Shown: one piece after another, positions 29,353 through 38,644 of the stretch
How the letters are laid out: the number at the start of each line of letters is the position of its first letter
How positions within the stretch are numbered: the first letter of the stretch is position 1
Origin: Alphaproteobacteria bacterium
GTDB taxonomy: Bacteria > Pseudomonadota > Alphaproteobacteria > Rickettsiales > SXRF01
DNA length: 64,000 nucleotides
Direction of reading: 5' to 3'
Assembly: GCA_025362975.1 (NCBI GenBank)
Contig: JANYES010000021.1
Span: 124,001-188,000, forward strand
Made by a program: the position numbers and the translations under genes
Notes under the pieces: generated by a model
Databases searched by the model: none
What the model was told of the DNA's origin: nothing
The model's input: only the letters and a program-made list of their open reading frames with translations

Positions 29353-30780
29353 TTAGAAAGTGATATTGGTGCGGACGCCGAGGATCATTTCGTCGCCTAC
29401 GCGGGAGGTTGCGTCATGCGGGTTGGCGATGCCTGCGCCGGGGTTGATGACGTATTGGAAATCGGGCTGGACCTGAATCCACGGCAGTACCTGCATCTGG
29501 TAGGTGACTTCGATGAAGTGCTCCTTGGTGCGGATGCGGAATCGCTGGCGCTGCTGGTCTAGGTTGCTTGCGTTGCTGCTGATGTTGGCGAGGCCGTAAA
29601 CGATGCCCAACGTGTCGTCTACGCGACTGGCAAGGATACCTTTATAGGTAAAGCCCGTGTTGATGCTGAAATCTATCTGGTTGCGATCGGGGGGCGCGCC
29701 CATTGCGCGGGCGAAAAAGTTGAGGCCGCGGCCGCTTTCGGGGTTTGGGCGCCAGATCATCTGGTCGATCACAACGTAGAGGATATAATTGCCGCAGTGA
29801 ATGCGGTTGGTGCCGTTACTGGCGGGGTCGGCGAGCGACAGGCCGTCAGTGCCGAATTCCTGGTCCTGGAAGCGGCCAAAATCATACCATGCACCGAAGC
29901 GGTAGGTACCCGGGAGCACGTCGGATTGGCCAGCATATTGCATGTCGGAGTTGCCGGGGCGGGAATACTGGATTTCGGTGATAACGATGGGGTCGTCGCT
30001 TAAGCGGAAATTGGTTCCGCGGTCGTTGAGCTTTTGCGAGTCGAGGCTGGACCCGGGCTGGATGCCCGAGGGGTTGTCGTTAAAGACGCCAGCGAGCAAT
30101 AAAAGGGAGTCGGTGGGCGTGCCGCGCAGGCGGATGCCGGGGGATGACAGCGGATAGGCGGGACCGCCAGATGGGAGGTCGGCGGAGGGCAGCATGGGCC
30201 AGCCGTTCATGGTGTTGACGAAGAGCAGCGAATTGCTGCTGACCATGAATTCCTGATCGACGCTCTGCTGGCCGATTTTGACGTCCATGTCGCCGTTTAA
30301 GAAGCTTTGCTGATACCAGAGTTCCCAGAGGCGAGCAGTATTGTCGGCTTCGATACCGCTGGCGGTTTGCAGGTCGGAGAGGTTTTTGCGGCTCAGGTTT
30401 TTGCCGTGGATATCGAGGCCGCTGACGTTGAATAGGCCGCCTTCCCAGCCGAAAGCTTTTTCGGTGTCGAGCTGGATGGTGGCGGTGGTGAGGCCATCAT
30501 AAGCGCCGCCTTTGCGCGTGCCGCCGGTGACGTTGCCGAGATATTCACTGGTTTCGATGAGCGATAGCGTGACGCCGTAATCGCTTAACCACGGGCGGAG
30601 GCCGCCCATCTGGCCGAGCAGCGCTTCGCGCTTTCCGATGCTGCCCATGAAATCCACTTGTGTCGCGGCGGCGGTTGGTTGCGCCCCTTCGGGTGTGGCA
30701 TCGAGATCAGGCGGCGACGCGAATGCGCTGCATGCCCATAACGATACGCTCAATGTTCCGAGGAAGCGGAAGAATTTCAT
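29353..30780 (-). CDS. OprB-family outer-membrane porin
   Basis: 475 residues with a signal peptide (cleavage near residue 21, AFA-SPP) and beta-barrel strands to the end, closing with phenylalanine (RTNITF), the usual outer-membrane assembly signal. The family blocks of carbohydrate-selective OprB porins are present: the N-terminal WLSDYGVTLSL, the Gly-rich GLFNVSGLDIHG, and LWELWYQQSF before the central barrel. OprB members pass sugars. In this operon, with EfeB and behind Fur-like boxes, the substrate might instead be an iron- or heme-related compound, which is inference. Confidence 0.88.
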   Translation of the reverse strand: MKFFRFLGTLSVSLWACSAFASPPDLDATPEGAQPTAAATQVDFMGSIGKREALLGQMGGLRPWLSDYGVTLSLIETSEYLGNVTGGTRKGGAYDGLTTATIQLDTEKAFGWEGGLFNVSGLDIHGKNLSRKNLSDLQTASGIEADNTARLWELWYQQSFLNGDMDVKIGQQSVDQEFMVSSNSLLFVNTMNGWPMLPSADLPSGGPAYPLSSPGIRLRGTPTDSLLLLAGVFNDNPSGIQPGSSLDSQKLNDRGTNFRLSDDPIVITEIQYSRPGNSDMQYAGQSDVLPGTYRFGAWYDFGRFQDQEFGTDGLSLADPASNGTNRIHCGNYILYVVIDQMIWRPNPESGRGLNFFARAMGAPPDRNQIDFSINTGFTYKGILASRVDDTLGIVYGLANISSNASNLDQQRQRFRIRTKEHFIEVTYQMQVLPWIQVQPDFQYVINPGAGIANPHDATSRVGDEMILGVRTNITF

Positions 30781-30811
30781 AAGTAACTTTCGGGAAATTC
30801 TGCAAAAACTT

Positions 30812-30830
30812 TTTGTTGATAATCATTCGC
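30812..30830 (-). promoter_or_regulatory. Fur-box-like operator 1
   Basis: Compared with the 19-base Fur consensus GATAATGATAATCATTATC, this site matches at 12 positions, including the whole central GATAATCATT. It lies about 32 bases before the porin start codon. Confidence 0.6.
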
Positions 30831-30835
30831 AATAG

Positions 30836-30854
30836 CTTGTTGATAATTATTCTT
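30836..30854 (-). promoter_or_regulatory. Fur-box-like operator 2
   Basis: A second GATAATTATT-centred site matches the 19-base consensus at 11 positions and lies 24 bases from the first, centre to centre. Two adjacent sites are common at Fur-repressed promoters. Confidence 0.55.
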
Positions 30855-30944
30855 ACTCGCGTTTGCAACTAGTTTTTGCGAATGATACGCAGAAAGCCTC
30901 CGGCCAGCGCTGGTCTGACCGATTATCTGGCTGATATTGTTTAA

Positions 30945-31883
30945 TTAAGCGGCTAAATCGAAGAAGGTCTGGTGAATAGCGCGATCAACGATGTTGAGGT
31001 TGAATTGCAATATGTCGATGAATTCGTGCAGGCCGTTGGCCAGCACGGTGTCGACATTGGTTGCGGCCAAGCTCTTCTGGATTTTCTGCATTTCGACTTT
31101 TGCAGGCAGCATGCTGGCGTCATCGCCGCAAATGGCATTGAGCGAGTCGGCGGCAGATTGCACACAATAAGCGATCGATCGCGGGAATTCGCGGTCAAGG
31201 ATGAGGAATTTGGTGACGTCCTTGTAATTCACTCGGTGGTAATTCTTGCGGTACATCTCGAAAGCATTCGCTGATTTCAGCACGGCACCCCACTGGACAG
31301 CATCATACGGGGAATCGAAATATTCGAGCGTGGGCAGCAACAGGAAATATTTTACGTCAAGGATGCGGGCGGTTTTGTCGGCACGCTCTAGCATTTTGGC
31401 GATCTGGGCGAAGTGCCACCCCTCCCCGTGCGACATGGTGTTTTCACATAGGCCGGTGATTAAATGGCTGGAGTTGCGGACGCGCTGGTAGAATTCCTGC
31501 GCGTGTTCGAGTTTGCGTTTACGGCTCTGGATTTGCACGAAATGGTAGAGTTCGTTGATTTCTTCCCACACTTCCGACGAGATGATTTCGCGTACGGTGC
31601 GTGCGTTTTCACGGGCGGCGTAGACGCAGGACATGATGGAGTTTGGGTTCAGCGCATCGAACGTCAGGAAGTGCACGACGTTTTTTTCGCTGGAGTCTTT
31701 TTTGTAGCGCTTGTTGAAATCCACATGGTCGCCGGTGGTGGTGACGAGCGGCTGCCATTGGGCATTATCGGGACCCATGTCGAGCATGAGGTGGACGTTA
31801 ACGGAAATGAATCGGGCGACGTTTTCGGCGCGTTCTAAATAACGGCTCATCCAGTAAATGGAATTGGCGACACGGCTAAGCAC
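30945..31883 (-). CDS. Alpha-E domain protein (DUF403)
   Basis: About 312 residues, all-helical. The hallmark N-terminus SRVANSIYWMSRYLERAENVARF identifies the alpha-E family. These proteins accompany circularly permuted ATP-grasp enzymes and transglutaminases in clusters proposed to make or modify peptides. The start is taken as GTG 31883: GGGGAG stands a few bases upstream, and homologues begin at exactly this residue (M/V-LSRVAN). That gives an 8-base overlap with the stop of the ATP-grasp gene, indicating translational coupling. Confidence 0.92.
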   Translation of the reverse strand: MLSRVANSIYWMSRYLERAENVARFISVNVHLMLDMGPDNAQWQPLVTTTGDHVDFNKRYKKDSSEKNVVHFLTFDALNPNSIMSCVYAARENARTVREIISSEVWEEINELYHFVQIQSRKRKLEHAQEFYQRVRNSSHLITGLCENTMSHGEGWHFAQIAKMLERADKTARILDVKYFLLLPTLEYFDSPYDAVQWGAVLKSANAFEMYRKNYHRVNYKDVTKFLILDREFPRSIAYCVQSAADSLNAICGDDASMLPAKVEMQKIQKSLAATNVDTVLANGLHEFIDILQFNLNIVDRAIHQTFFDLAA

Positions 31884-33360
31884 GAGTTTTCTCCCCTGGC
31901 ATGGCGGCAATGGCTTCGGCCGCGTTTTCTTCCATCACCCATGTATCCTTGCTGCCGCCGCCTTGCGAGGAATTGACGACAAGCGAGCCTTTCGTCATGG
32001 CCACGCGCGTGAGGCCGCCGGGTAACACGAAAATCTGTTTTCCGTAAAGGATATACGGGCGGAAATCAACGTGCCTGCCTTCGATGGATTTGGGCGACAG
32101 TGTCGGCACGCGTGATAGCGCCAGCGTCGGCTGGGCGATATAATCGCGCGGGTTTTTTTTGAGTTTGGCGGCGAATTCCTTGCGCTGCGCGGGCGTGGAT
32201 TGCGGGCCGATAAGCATGCCGTAGCCTCCGGAGAGATTGACGGCTTTGACGACCAGCGTTTTGAGATTGTCCAGCACGTGCGCGAGCTGCTTGGGGTCGG
32301 AGCAGACGAAAGTTGGGACGTTGGGAATGATGGCGTCTTCGCCGAGATAGTATTTGATGATCTGCGGGACATAGGCGTAAATCGCTTTATCATCGGCAAT
32401 ACCGGTGCCCGGCGCGTTGGCAAGCGTGACGTTTCCTTTGCGGTAGCAATTCATGAGACCGGGGACGCCGAGCAGGGATTCTTTGCGGAATTCCTTGGGG
32501 TCCATGAATTCATCGTCGATGCGGCGATAGATGACGTCGACCTTTTGCAAACCGCGCGTGGTGCGCAGCCAGACATGGTCGTCCTTGACAAGCAGGTCGG
32601 AGCCTTCGGCGAGGGTAACGCCCATCTGCTGCGCGAGGAAGGTGTGTTCGTAATAGGCGGAGTTATAAATACCCGGGGTGAGTACGATGACGTTGGGTTT
32701 TTCACCGGTACCTTCGGGGGCTATGTATTTAAGCGTGTCGTATAAATGGTCGCCGTAGTCGGAGATGGGGCGGACTTTCATGGCTTCGAACGCCTGTGGG
32801 AAGGTGCGCTTCATGACGGCGCGGTTCTGCAAAACATAAGAAATGCCGGACGGGCAGCGCAGGTTGTCCTCCAGCACGTAGAATTCGCCGTCGTTATGGC
32901 GCACGAGGTCAGTGCCCGTGATGTGAATCCAGATGTCTTTGGGCGGACGCAGTCCCATGCATTGTTTGAGGAAACAGGCGGAGGTCTTGATAAGGTCTCT
33001 CGGGATGATTTTATCCTTGAGGATTTTCTGTTCGCCGTAGATATCGCCGATGAAGAGGTTGAGTGCTTCGATGCGCTGTTTCAGGCCGCGCTCAAGGCGC
33101 TGCCACTCATCGCCGGGAACGATGCGGGGGATGATGTCGAACGGCATGATCTTTTCGGTGCCCTTCTTGTCGCCGTAGACGCTGAAGGTGATGCCTTGCT
33201 GGTAGAGCGCGAGTTCAGCGGCTTTCTGGCGGCGGCGAAGCTCTTTGGGCGTCAAGGCATTAATTTGGTCAATCAAAGGGTTGGCGAGACCGCGCGGTGC
33301 GCCTGTACTCTTCATCAGCTCGTCGAAAAACCCTTTAGTCTGGTATTGTTTGAAATGCAC
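31876..33360 (-). CDS. Circularly permuted ATP-grasp protein (DUF404/DUF407 type)
   Basis: 494 residues. The N-terminal block PLIDQINALTPKELRRRQ, the central DLVRHNDGEFYVLEDNLRCPSG and the glycine-rich VKAVNLSGGYGMLIG belong to the circularly permuted ATP-grasp family. It is predicted to ligate an amine to a carboxylate with ATP, giving amide or peptide bonds; the product is unknown. The start codon is GTG at 33360 with GGGAG just upstream. It is coupled to the alpha-E gene behind it and lies downstream of the GATase/transglutaminase fusion. Confidence 0.92.
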   Translation of the reverse strand: MHFKQYQTKGFFDELMKSTGAPRGLANPLIDQINALTPKELRRRQKAAELALYQQGITFSVYGDKKGTEKIMPFDIIPRIVPGDEWQRLERGLKQRIEALNLFIGDIYGEQKILKDKIIPRDLIKTSACFLKQCMGLRPPKDIWIHITGTDLVRHNDGEFYVLEDNLRCPSGISYVLQNRAVMKRTFPQAFEAMKVRPISDYGDHLYDTLKYIAPEGTGEKPNVIVLTPGIYNSAYYEHTFLAQQMGVTLAEGSDLLVKDDHVWLRTTRGLQKVDVIYRRIDDEFMDPKEFRKESLLGVPGLMNCYRKGNVTLANAPGTGIADDKAIYAYVPQIIKYYLGEDAIIPNVPTFVCSDPKQLAHVLDNLKTLVVKAVNLSGGYGMLIGPQSTPAQRKEFAAKLKKNPRDYIAQPTLALSRVPTLSPKSIEGRHVDFRPYILYGKQIFVLPGGLTRVAMTKGSLVVNSSQGGGSKDTWVMEENAAEAIAAMPGEKTRA

Positions 33361-33430
33361 ACGGCTCTCCCTGTTTTCTTATTTTTTTCTGCCAAACTTA
33401 ACGTAAAGATTCGATAATGTTTCGCTTGTT

Positions 33431-35305
33431 TTACGAAACTTCCGTCACTTTCACCTCAACTTTCAGAGATTCGGTTCCGCCTCCTTTGTAAATCGTACCT
33501 GATGTGGGCGTCGCATCCATATAATTGCGCCCGCAGGCCACACGAATGTGATCTTGATGTACCATGCAACCGTTTGTAGGGTCGAAACCCCGCCAGCCGA
33601 CATACGGAATGTAGATTTCCGCCCAGGCATGCGACGCGTCGGACTGGATTTTATTGGCATAATGCGCGCCGGTGTAGATGTATCCCATGCGGTAACGCGC
33701 GGGGATGCTCAGCAGGCGGGCAAGGCAAATGAAGAGATTGGCAAAATCCTGACATACCCCCTGGCGGTTTGCATAGACCTCGAACGGGGTCGTGGCGAGC
33801 GAAGTGACGGCGGGGACGTATTTGAAGTCGCGGTAGATGCTTAAGTTGATGTCGGTGAGCGTGTCGATCAGGCGGTAATCGTTGCGTTTGACGAAACTCA
33901 TGGCGTATTCGGTGAGTTCCACGAGCTGGGTTTCGGGCAGCTCCGGTGGCAGCAGATACGGCATCATCATCTGGCGTTGCCACGGCATCCACACGAGCGG
34001 AATGTTGGCGCGTCGCTGTGACAGACTGAAATCATCCGGCGGGGTCGCATAGAGCTTGATGCGGGTGTTGATCTGGATTTTGAGCGCGGTGTAAGGCTGG
34101 TTGATGCTGTAGAACATCGACTGGTTGCCAAATACGTCTTCGAAACGGATTTCCTCGCCTTCGGAGGAAATCATGATCTGCGAGTGCACCAGCTCCTGCA
34201 CGGAGTCTTCGACGGGTTGGAGGCGGAAGATGTGGGTCGAGTGCTCAATGGCTTCTGTGTAGTTATATTCGGTGGCGTGGGTGACGTCGAACATGCGGTA
34301 GCCGAGCGCGCGGCCATCCTCGGTGCGGATGATGGAACGGACGTTGACGACGGCGGCATGCACTTGCCCGCGCTGCGCCTGGCCTGCCTGCATCTGTTTA
34401 AAAGCGAGGGCCGGTTTGTTGAGCGATTCGGGGAGCTGGAATGCGAGTTGGGAGTTGTTAGGCTGGCTGTTCCAGACGATGACGCCACGCTTGATGATCA
34501 GTAGTTGGCCGGGCTGCATGGGCATCCAGCTTGCTTTATCGTAAGGCATGGAGCTTACGATGAACGACGTGCGATAGGTGTCGCGAGGGTCGTTGAAGCC
34601 GATATGCATGGTGTCGGCGTTGAGCTCGTTTGGCGCGTCGGGGGGCGTCATGCGGGTGTAGTACAGCTTGCGCTCGGACTGGGTGCCGTAGAAACACGCC
34701 ATCGTGACGCCATCGGAAATGCACATATCGGCGCTGCCGAGCGCGTCGAGCTGCTGGAACCAGCTTAGCAGGATATCGCTTGGCACGTCGGATAGCTTGC
34801 GGGCGTCGGTGGCCATGACTTTGCCGAGAAGGTAGCAGAAAGCGAGTTCCGAGTCGGTATTGCCCAGCGGCTCAAGGAGGCGGGATTTATCTAGGTGGAG
34901 TTGGGCGAGTTTCTGGCGGTCCAGGTCACCGTTGTGCATGAAGAGCCAGTCCTGACCCGCGAAGCTGCGGGAGAATGGCTGCATTTCATTATAGGTGTAA
35001 CCCCTCGCCGCGCCCTTGGCTTTGCAGAAGAACATTGACGAGCGAAAATTGTTCCAGTCGTCCAGCGATTCCATTTGGACATCGGTGCCGCGCGCGGCGG
35101 GGTCTTTTTTGACGAAGGCGGCTTGGTTGTCGTTGGGGTACCAAGCGATGCCCCAGCCTAGCGGATGGGTGCCGACAAGTTGGTCCGGGAGGCGGACTTT
35201 GATCGAGGGAGAACTCAGGCTATCGAAGCTGATAGCGAGGATATCGCTGGTAATATTATTGGTAGGGGGCACCTCGACCTCAATTTCTTTGTATTCCGCA
35301 TTCAC
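33431..35305 (-). CDS. Fusion of a class II glutamine-amidotransferase-like domain with a transglutaminase
   Basis: 624 residues in two parts. Residues 20-290 follow the YafJ-type Ntn amidotransferase fold: GWGIAWY (50-56), FMHNGDLD (HNG 124-126) and GNTDSE (148-153). The catalytic N-terminal Cys of such enzymes is missing: the equivalent strand reads SDILAIS and is preceded by about 20 extra residues, so glutaminase activity is unlikely. From about 350 onward there is a bacterial transglutaminase with an apparent triad Cys518 (GVCQDF), His559 (SHAWAEIY) and Asp575 (GFDPTNG). It probably cleaves or transfers amide bonds in the cytoplasm. It heads the minus-strand amidoligase-type operon and is divergent from the large transglutaminase gene. 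Confidence 0.85.
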   Translation of the reverse strand: MNAEYKEIEVEVPPTNNITSDILAISFDSLSSPSIKVRLPDQLVGTHPLGWGIAWYPNDNQAAFVKKDPAARGTDVQMESLDDWNNFRSSMFFCKAKGAARGYTYNEMQPFSRSFAGQDWLFMHNGDLDRQKLAQLHLDKSRLLEPLGNTDSELAFCYLLGKVMATDARKLSDVPSDILLSWFQQLDALGSADMCISDGVTMACFYGTQSERKLYYTRMTPPDAPNELNADTMHIGFNDPRDTYRTSFIVSSMPYDKASWMPMQPGQLLIIKRGVIVWNSQPNNSQLAFQLPESLNKPALAFKQMQAGQAQRGQVHAAVVNVRSIIRTEDGRALGYRMFDVTHATEYNYTEAIEHSTHIFRLQPVEDSVQELVHSQIMISSEGEEIRFEDVFGNQSMFYSINQPYTALKIQINTRIKLYATPPDDFSLSQRRANIPLVWMPWQRQMMMPYLLPPELPETQLVELTEYAMSFVKRNDYRLIDTLTDINLSIYRDFKYVPAVTSLATTPFEVYANRQGVCQDFANLFICLARLLSIPARYRMGYIYTGAHYANKIQSDASHAWAEIYIPYVGWRGFDPTNGCMVHQDHIRVACGRNYMDATPTSGTIYKGGGTESLKVEVKVTEVS

Positions 35306-35371
35306 AATTTATCCGTGCAAAATTACGTTTAATCCCTTAGTTTGTCAAAAACTTCCATGCAGAGATTCAAA

Positions 35372-38300
35372 ATGGCATTGCTGGCCGCCTTAAACCACGT
35401 CACGGAATACACGTACGATCACCCGATCAGCTTCGGAATGCAGACAATCCGACTGCGCCCCGCGCCGCACACGCGCTCGCATATCCAGTCATATTCGCTA
35501 AATATTGAGCCTAAAGAGCATTTCATCAACTGGCAGCAGGATCCGTTTGGGAACTATCTTGCGAAGGTGGTGATTCCTGAAAAGGCGACCAGATTCCGTA
35601 TCGAGGTCGATCTGGTGACGGAAATTCGCGTGTTTAACCCGTTTGATTTTTTCCTTGAAGATTATGCGAAAGAGGCCACTTTTGCTTATGAAGCGCTGTT
35701 AAAAGAGGAGCTTGCGCCCTATCTTGAGCTTAAGGAGAGCGACCCGCAGCTGATGGCTCTGGTCAATTCGGTGCCGGACAGGAAACAGAATATCATCGAT
35801 TGGCTTGTAAAGGTGAACCAATCGCTTAATCAACAACTAAAATACATCGTGCGTATGGAGCCGGGCATCCAGAGTTGTTCCGAAACGCTGAGCAATGACA
35901 GCGGGTCATGCCGCGATATGGCGTGGCTGTTGTGCCAGTTGCTGCGGCATCTGGGTTTTGCGTCGCGGTTTGCGTCGGGCTATTTGATTCAGTTAAAACC
36001 GGATGTAAAGGCGCTGGATGGTCCGAGCGGTACGGAAGTGGATTTCACCGATCTGCACGCATGGACGGAAATTTACCTCCCGGGCGCGGGCTGGGTAGGG
36101 ATGGACCCGACTTCGGGGCTGTTTACGGGTGAAGGCCATATTCCGCTGTGCTGCACGCCGAATCCTTCGAGCGCGGCGCCGGTCAGCGGCACGCATGAAA
36201 AAGCGGACTCCAAGCTGAAGCATTCGATGACCGTGACGCGTATTTACGAAGCGGCGCGCGTAACCAAGCCTTTTAGCGACAGCCAGTGGCAGCAGGTGGA
36301 TTTGCTCGGCGCGAAGATCGATGCGGATTTGTTAGACCACGATGTGCGCCTGACGATGGGCGGCGAACCGACGTTTGTATCGGCAGAAGACCGTGAAGGC
36401 GAAGAGTGGAATTACACGGCGTTGAGCGAAGAAAAGGCAGAACTCGGCAACGAACTTTTTTTGAAACTGCGCGAAAAATTCGCCGCGCACAGCTTTGTTC
36501 AGTATACGCAGGGTAAATGGTATCCCGGGGAAATTCTGCCGCGCTGGGCGATGAATTGCTACTGGCGCAAGGATGGGCAGAAATTCTGGGATCAGGATAC
36601 GCTGCTGGCAGACCCGATGAAGGAATATGGGCACGAAAGCGACATTGCCGCGAAATTTGCGCATGGACTGGCCAAGGCGCTTGGGATTGAGCAGGATTTC
36701 GTGCAGTCCGCTTATGAAGATACGCCGTATCATTTGTGGAAAGAGCAGCGTCTGCCGACAGAAGGCGAAATGTTCAAGGCCGATTTGCTGGAAACGGCGG
36801 AACGCAAACGGCTCCAGAAACTGATGGATCAGGATATCAATAAGCCGGCGGGGTATGTGCTGCCGCTGTTTTATTCGCCGACGATGGAGCGCTGGGTGAG
36901 CGACGTCTGGAAATTCCGGGGGGACCATCTGGTGCTGATTCCGGGGGATTCGCCGTTGGGGCTGCGGTTGCCGCTGGGTAGTTTACCTATGGTGGCGTTG
37001 CCGCCGGAGGAAATTCTGGAGCCGCGCAGCCCGTTCGATATGGAAGATGAATTGCCGTTGCATTCGGAAATTCTTGTCAAACTCGGTGGCCGCACGGTGG
37101 CACAGCCGGTTAAAACGCCGCTTAAGCCCGGGATAATCAAGAGCGCGCTCAGCACGGAAGTACGCAATGGGACGCTGCATGTATTCCTGCCGCCGCTGGT
37201 GTATATCGAGCATTTCCTTGAACTGGTGGCGGCGGTGGAAACCGTGGCGGCGCAGTTGAAGACGCATCTTATCGTGGAGGGCTATACGCCGCCCGCGGAT
37301 GTACGGGTGCAGAGTTTCAGCGTGACACCGGACCCAGGCGTGCTTGAGGTCAATGTACAGCCAGCAGCGGATTGGGATGAGCTGAAGTATATTACCTATA
37401 CTGTGTACGAACAGGCATTTTTGACGCGGCTTTCGGCGGATAAATTTATGATCGACGGGCGGCGCGTAGGCACCGGCGGGGGCAATCATATCGTGATGGG
37501 TGCGCAAACACCGAGTGATAGCCCGTTCCTTCGCAGGCCGGATTTGCTGCGCAGCATGGTGGCGTTCTGGCAGAATCACCCTGCCCTGTCTTATTTATTC
37601 TCATCAATGTATATCGGGCCGACGAGCCAGTCGCCGCGTATCGACGAAGCGCGCCATGATTCGCTTTATGAGCTTGAAATCGCGTTTGAACAGATTCCGT
37701 TGAAGGGCGAAGTGGCGCCGTGGCTGGTGGACCGGCTGATGCGCAATTTGCTGGTGGATTTGACGGGGAATACGCACCGCGCGGAATTCTGCATCGATAA
37801 GCTTTACAGCCCCGATAGCAATCGCGGAAGGCTGGGGCTTTTGGAAATGCGCGCGTTTGAGATGAATCCGCACCCGCAGATGAATTTGCTACAAGCGTTG
37901 CTGATTCGCGCGTGCATCGCGCACTTCTGGCAGCATCCGTTCAAGGGCAAGCTTATTCGTTTCGGCACGCATCTGCATGATGAATATATGCTGCCTTATT
38001 ATATCTGGCGTGATCTCGGCGAAGTGCTGGCGGTGTTGCAAACGAGCGGATATGAGTTCCAGCGGGAATGGTTCGAGCCGTTCTTTGCGTTCCGCTTCCC
38101 GGAATACGGTTCGGTGACGCTTGGTGCGGTGACGATGACGCTGCGCATGGGGCTGGAGCCGTGGCCGGTTATGGGCGAGGAAATGAGCACAAGTGGCGTG
38201 AGCCGCTCGGTGGATTCTTCGGTGGAGCGCGTGCAGGTGATGGTTACCGGGCTTGATCCGGCGCGGCATATCGTGACTTGTAACGGATATCACGTACCTC

Positions 38301-38644
38301 TAAGTACAACTGACACCTCGGGTGTATATGTAGGTGGTGTGCGTTACAAAGCGTGGGCGCCACCTTCGAGCCTGCATCCGACGATTGAGGCGCATACGCC
38401 GCTGGTGTTCGATCTTGTGGACACCGTGTATGAGCGGTCGCTCGGCGGTTGCAAATACCATGTGGCGCATCCGGGCGGGCGCAGCCACGACAATATCCCG
38501 GTGAATGATAACGAGGCTGAGGGCCGCCGCCTTGCACGGTTTGAAGCGATGAACCATACGCCGGGGAAAATCGTGGTGCCGCCCCTGGTGATCAATCCTG
38601 AATTCCCGCACACACTGGATTTGCGGCGCATGGAAAAAGCCTGA
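35372..38644 (+). CDS. Large transglutaminase-DUF2126 protein
   Basis: About 1,090 residues. The N-terminal third is a transglutaminase: a beta-domain start (HVTEYTYDHPISF), then the core with SGSCRDMAWLL (Cys), DLHAWTEIYLP (His) and GMDPTSGLF (Asp). The remaining 700 residues match DUF2126, with blocks such as RLTMGGEPTFVS, WNYTALSEEKA and GGGNHIVMG. This domain was noted as related to glutamine-synthetase-like amidoligases, hence a predicted ligase plus peptidase. I chose ATG 35372 because homologues begin M-x-ALxHVT; ATG 35357 or TTG 35342 would add 5 or 10 residues. The last codons overlap the protease gene as TGATG. Confidence 0.88.
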   Translation: MALLAALNHVTEYTYDHPISFGMQTIRLRPAPHTRSHIQSYSLNIEPKEHFINWQQDPFGNYLAKVVIPEKATRFRIEVDLVTEIRVFNPFDFFLEDYAKEATFAYEALLKEELAPYLELKESDPQLMALVNSVPDRKQNIIDWLVKVNQSLNQQLKYIVRMEPGIQSCSETLSNDSGSCRDMAWLLCQLLRHLGFASRFASGYLIQLKPDVKALDGPSGTEVDFTDLHAWTEIYLPGAGWVGMDPTSGLFTGEGHIPLCCTPNPSSAAPVSGTHEKADSKLKHSMTVTRIYEAARVTKPFSDSQWQQVDLLGAKIDADLLDHDVRLTMGGEPTFVSAEDREGEEWNYTALSEEKAELGNELFLKLREKFAAHSFVQYTQGKWYPGEILPRWAMNCYWRKDGQKFWDQDTLLADPMKEYGHESDIAAKFAHGLAKALGIEQDFVQSAYEDTPYHLWKEQRLPTEGEMFKADLLETAERKRLQKLMDQDINKPAGYVLPLFYSPTMERWVSDVWKFRGDHLVLIPGDSPLGLRLPLGSLPMVALPPEEILEPRSPFDMEDELPLHSEILVKLGGRTVAQPVKTPLKPGIIKSALSTEVRNGTLHVFLPPLVYIEHFLELVAAVETVAAQLKTHLIVEGYTPPADVRVQSFSVTPDPGVLEVNVQPAADWDELKYITYTVYEQAFLTRLSADKFMIDGRRVGTGGGNHIVMGAQTPSDSPFLRRPDLLRSMVAFWQNHPALSYLFSSMYIGPTSQSPRIDEARHDSLYELEIAFEQIPLKGEVAPWLVDRLMRNLLVDLTGNTHRAEFCIDKLYSPDSNRGRLGLLEMRAFEMNPHPQMNLLQALLIRACIAHFWQHPFKGKLIRFGTHLHDEYMLPYYIWRDLGEVLAVLQTSGYEFQREWFEPFFAFRFPEYGSVTLGAVTMTLRMGLEPWPVMGEEMSTSGVSRSVDSSVERVQVMVTGLDPARHIVTCNGYHVPLSTTDTSGVYVGGVRYKAWAPPSSLHPTIEAHTPLVFDLVDTVYERSLGGCKYHVAHPGGRSHDNIPVNDNEAEGRRLARFEAMNHTPGKIVVPPLVINPEFPHTLDLRRMEKA

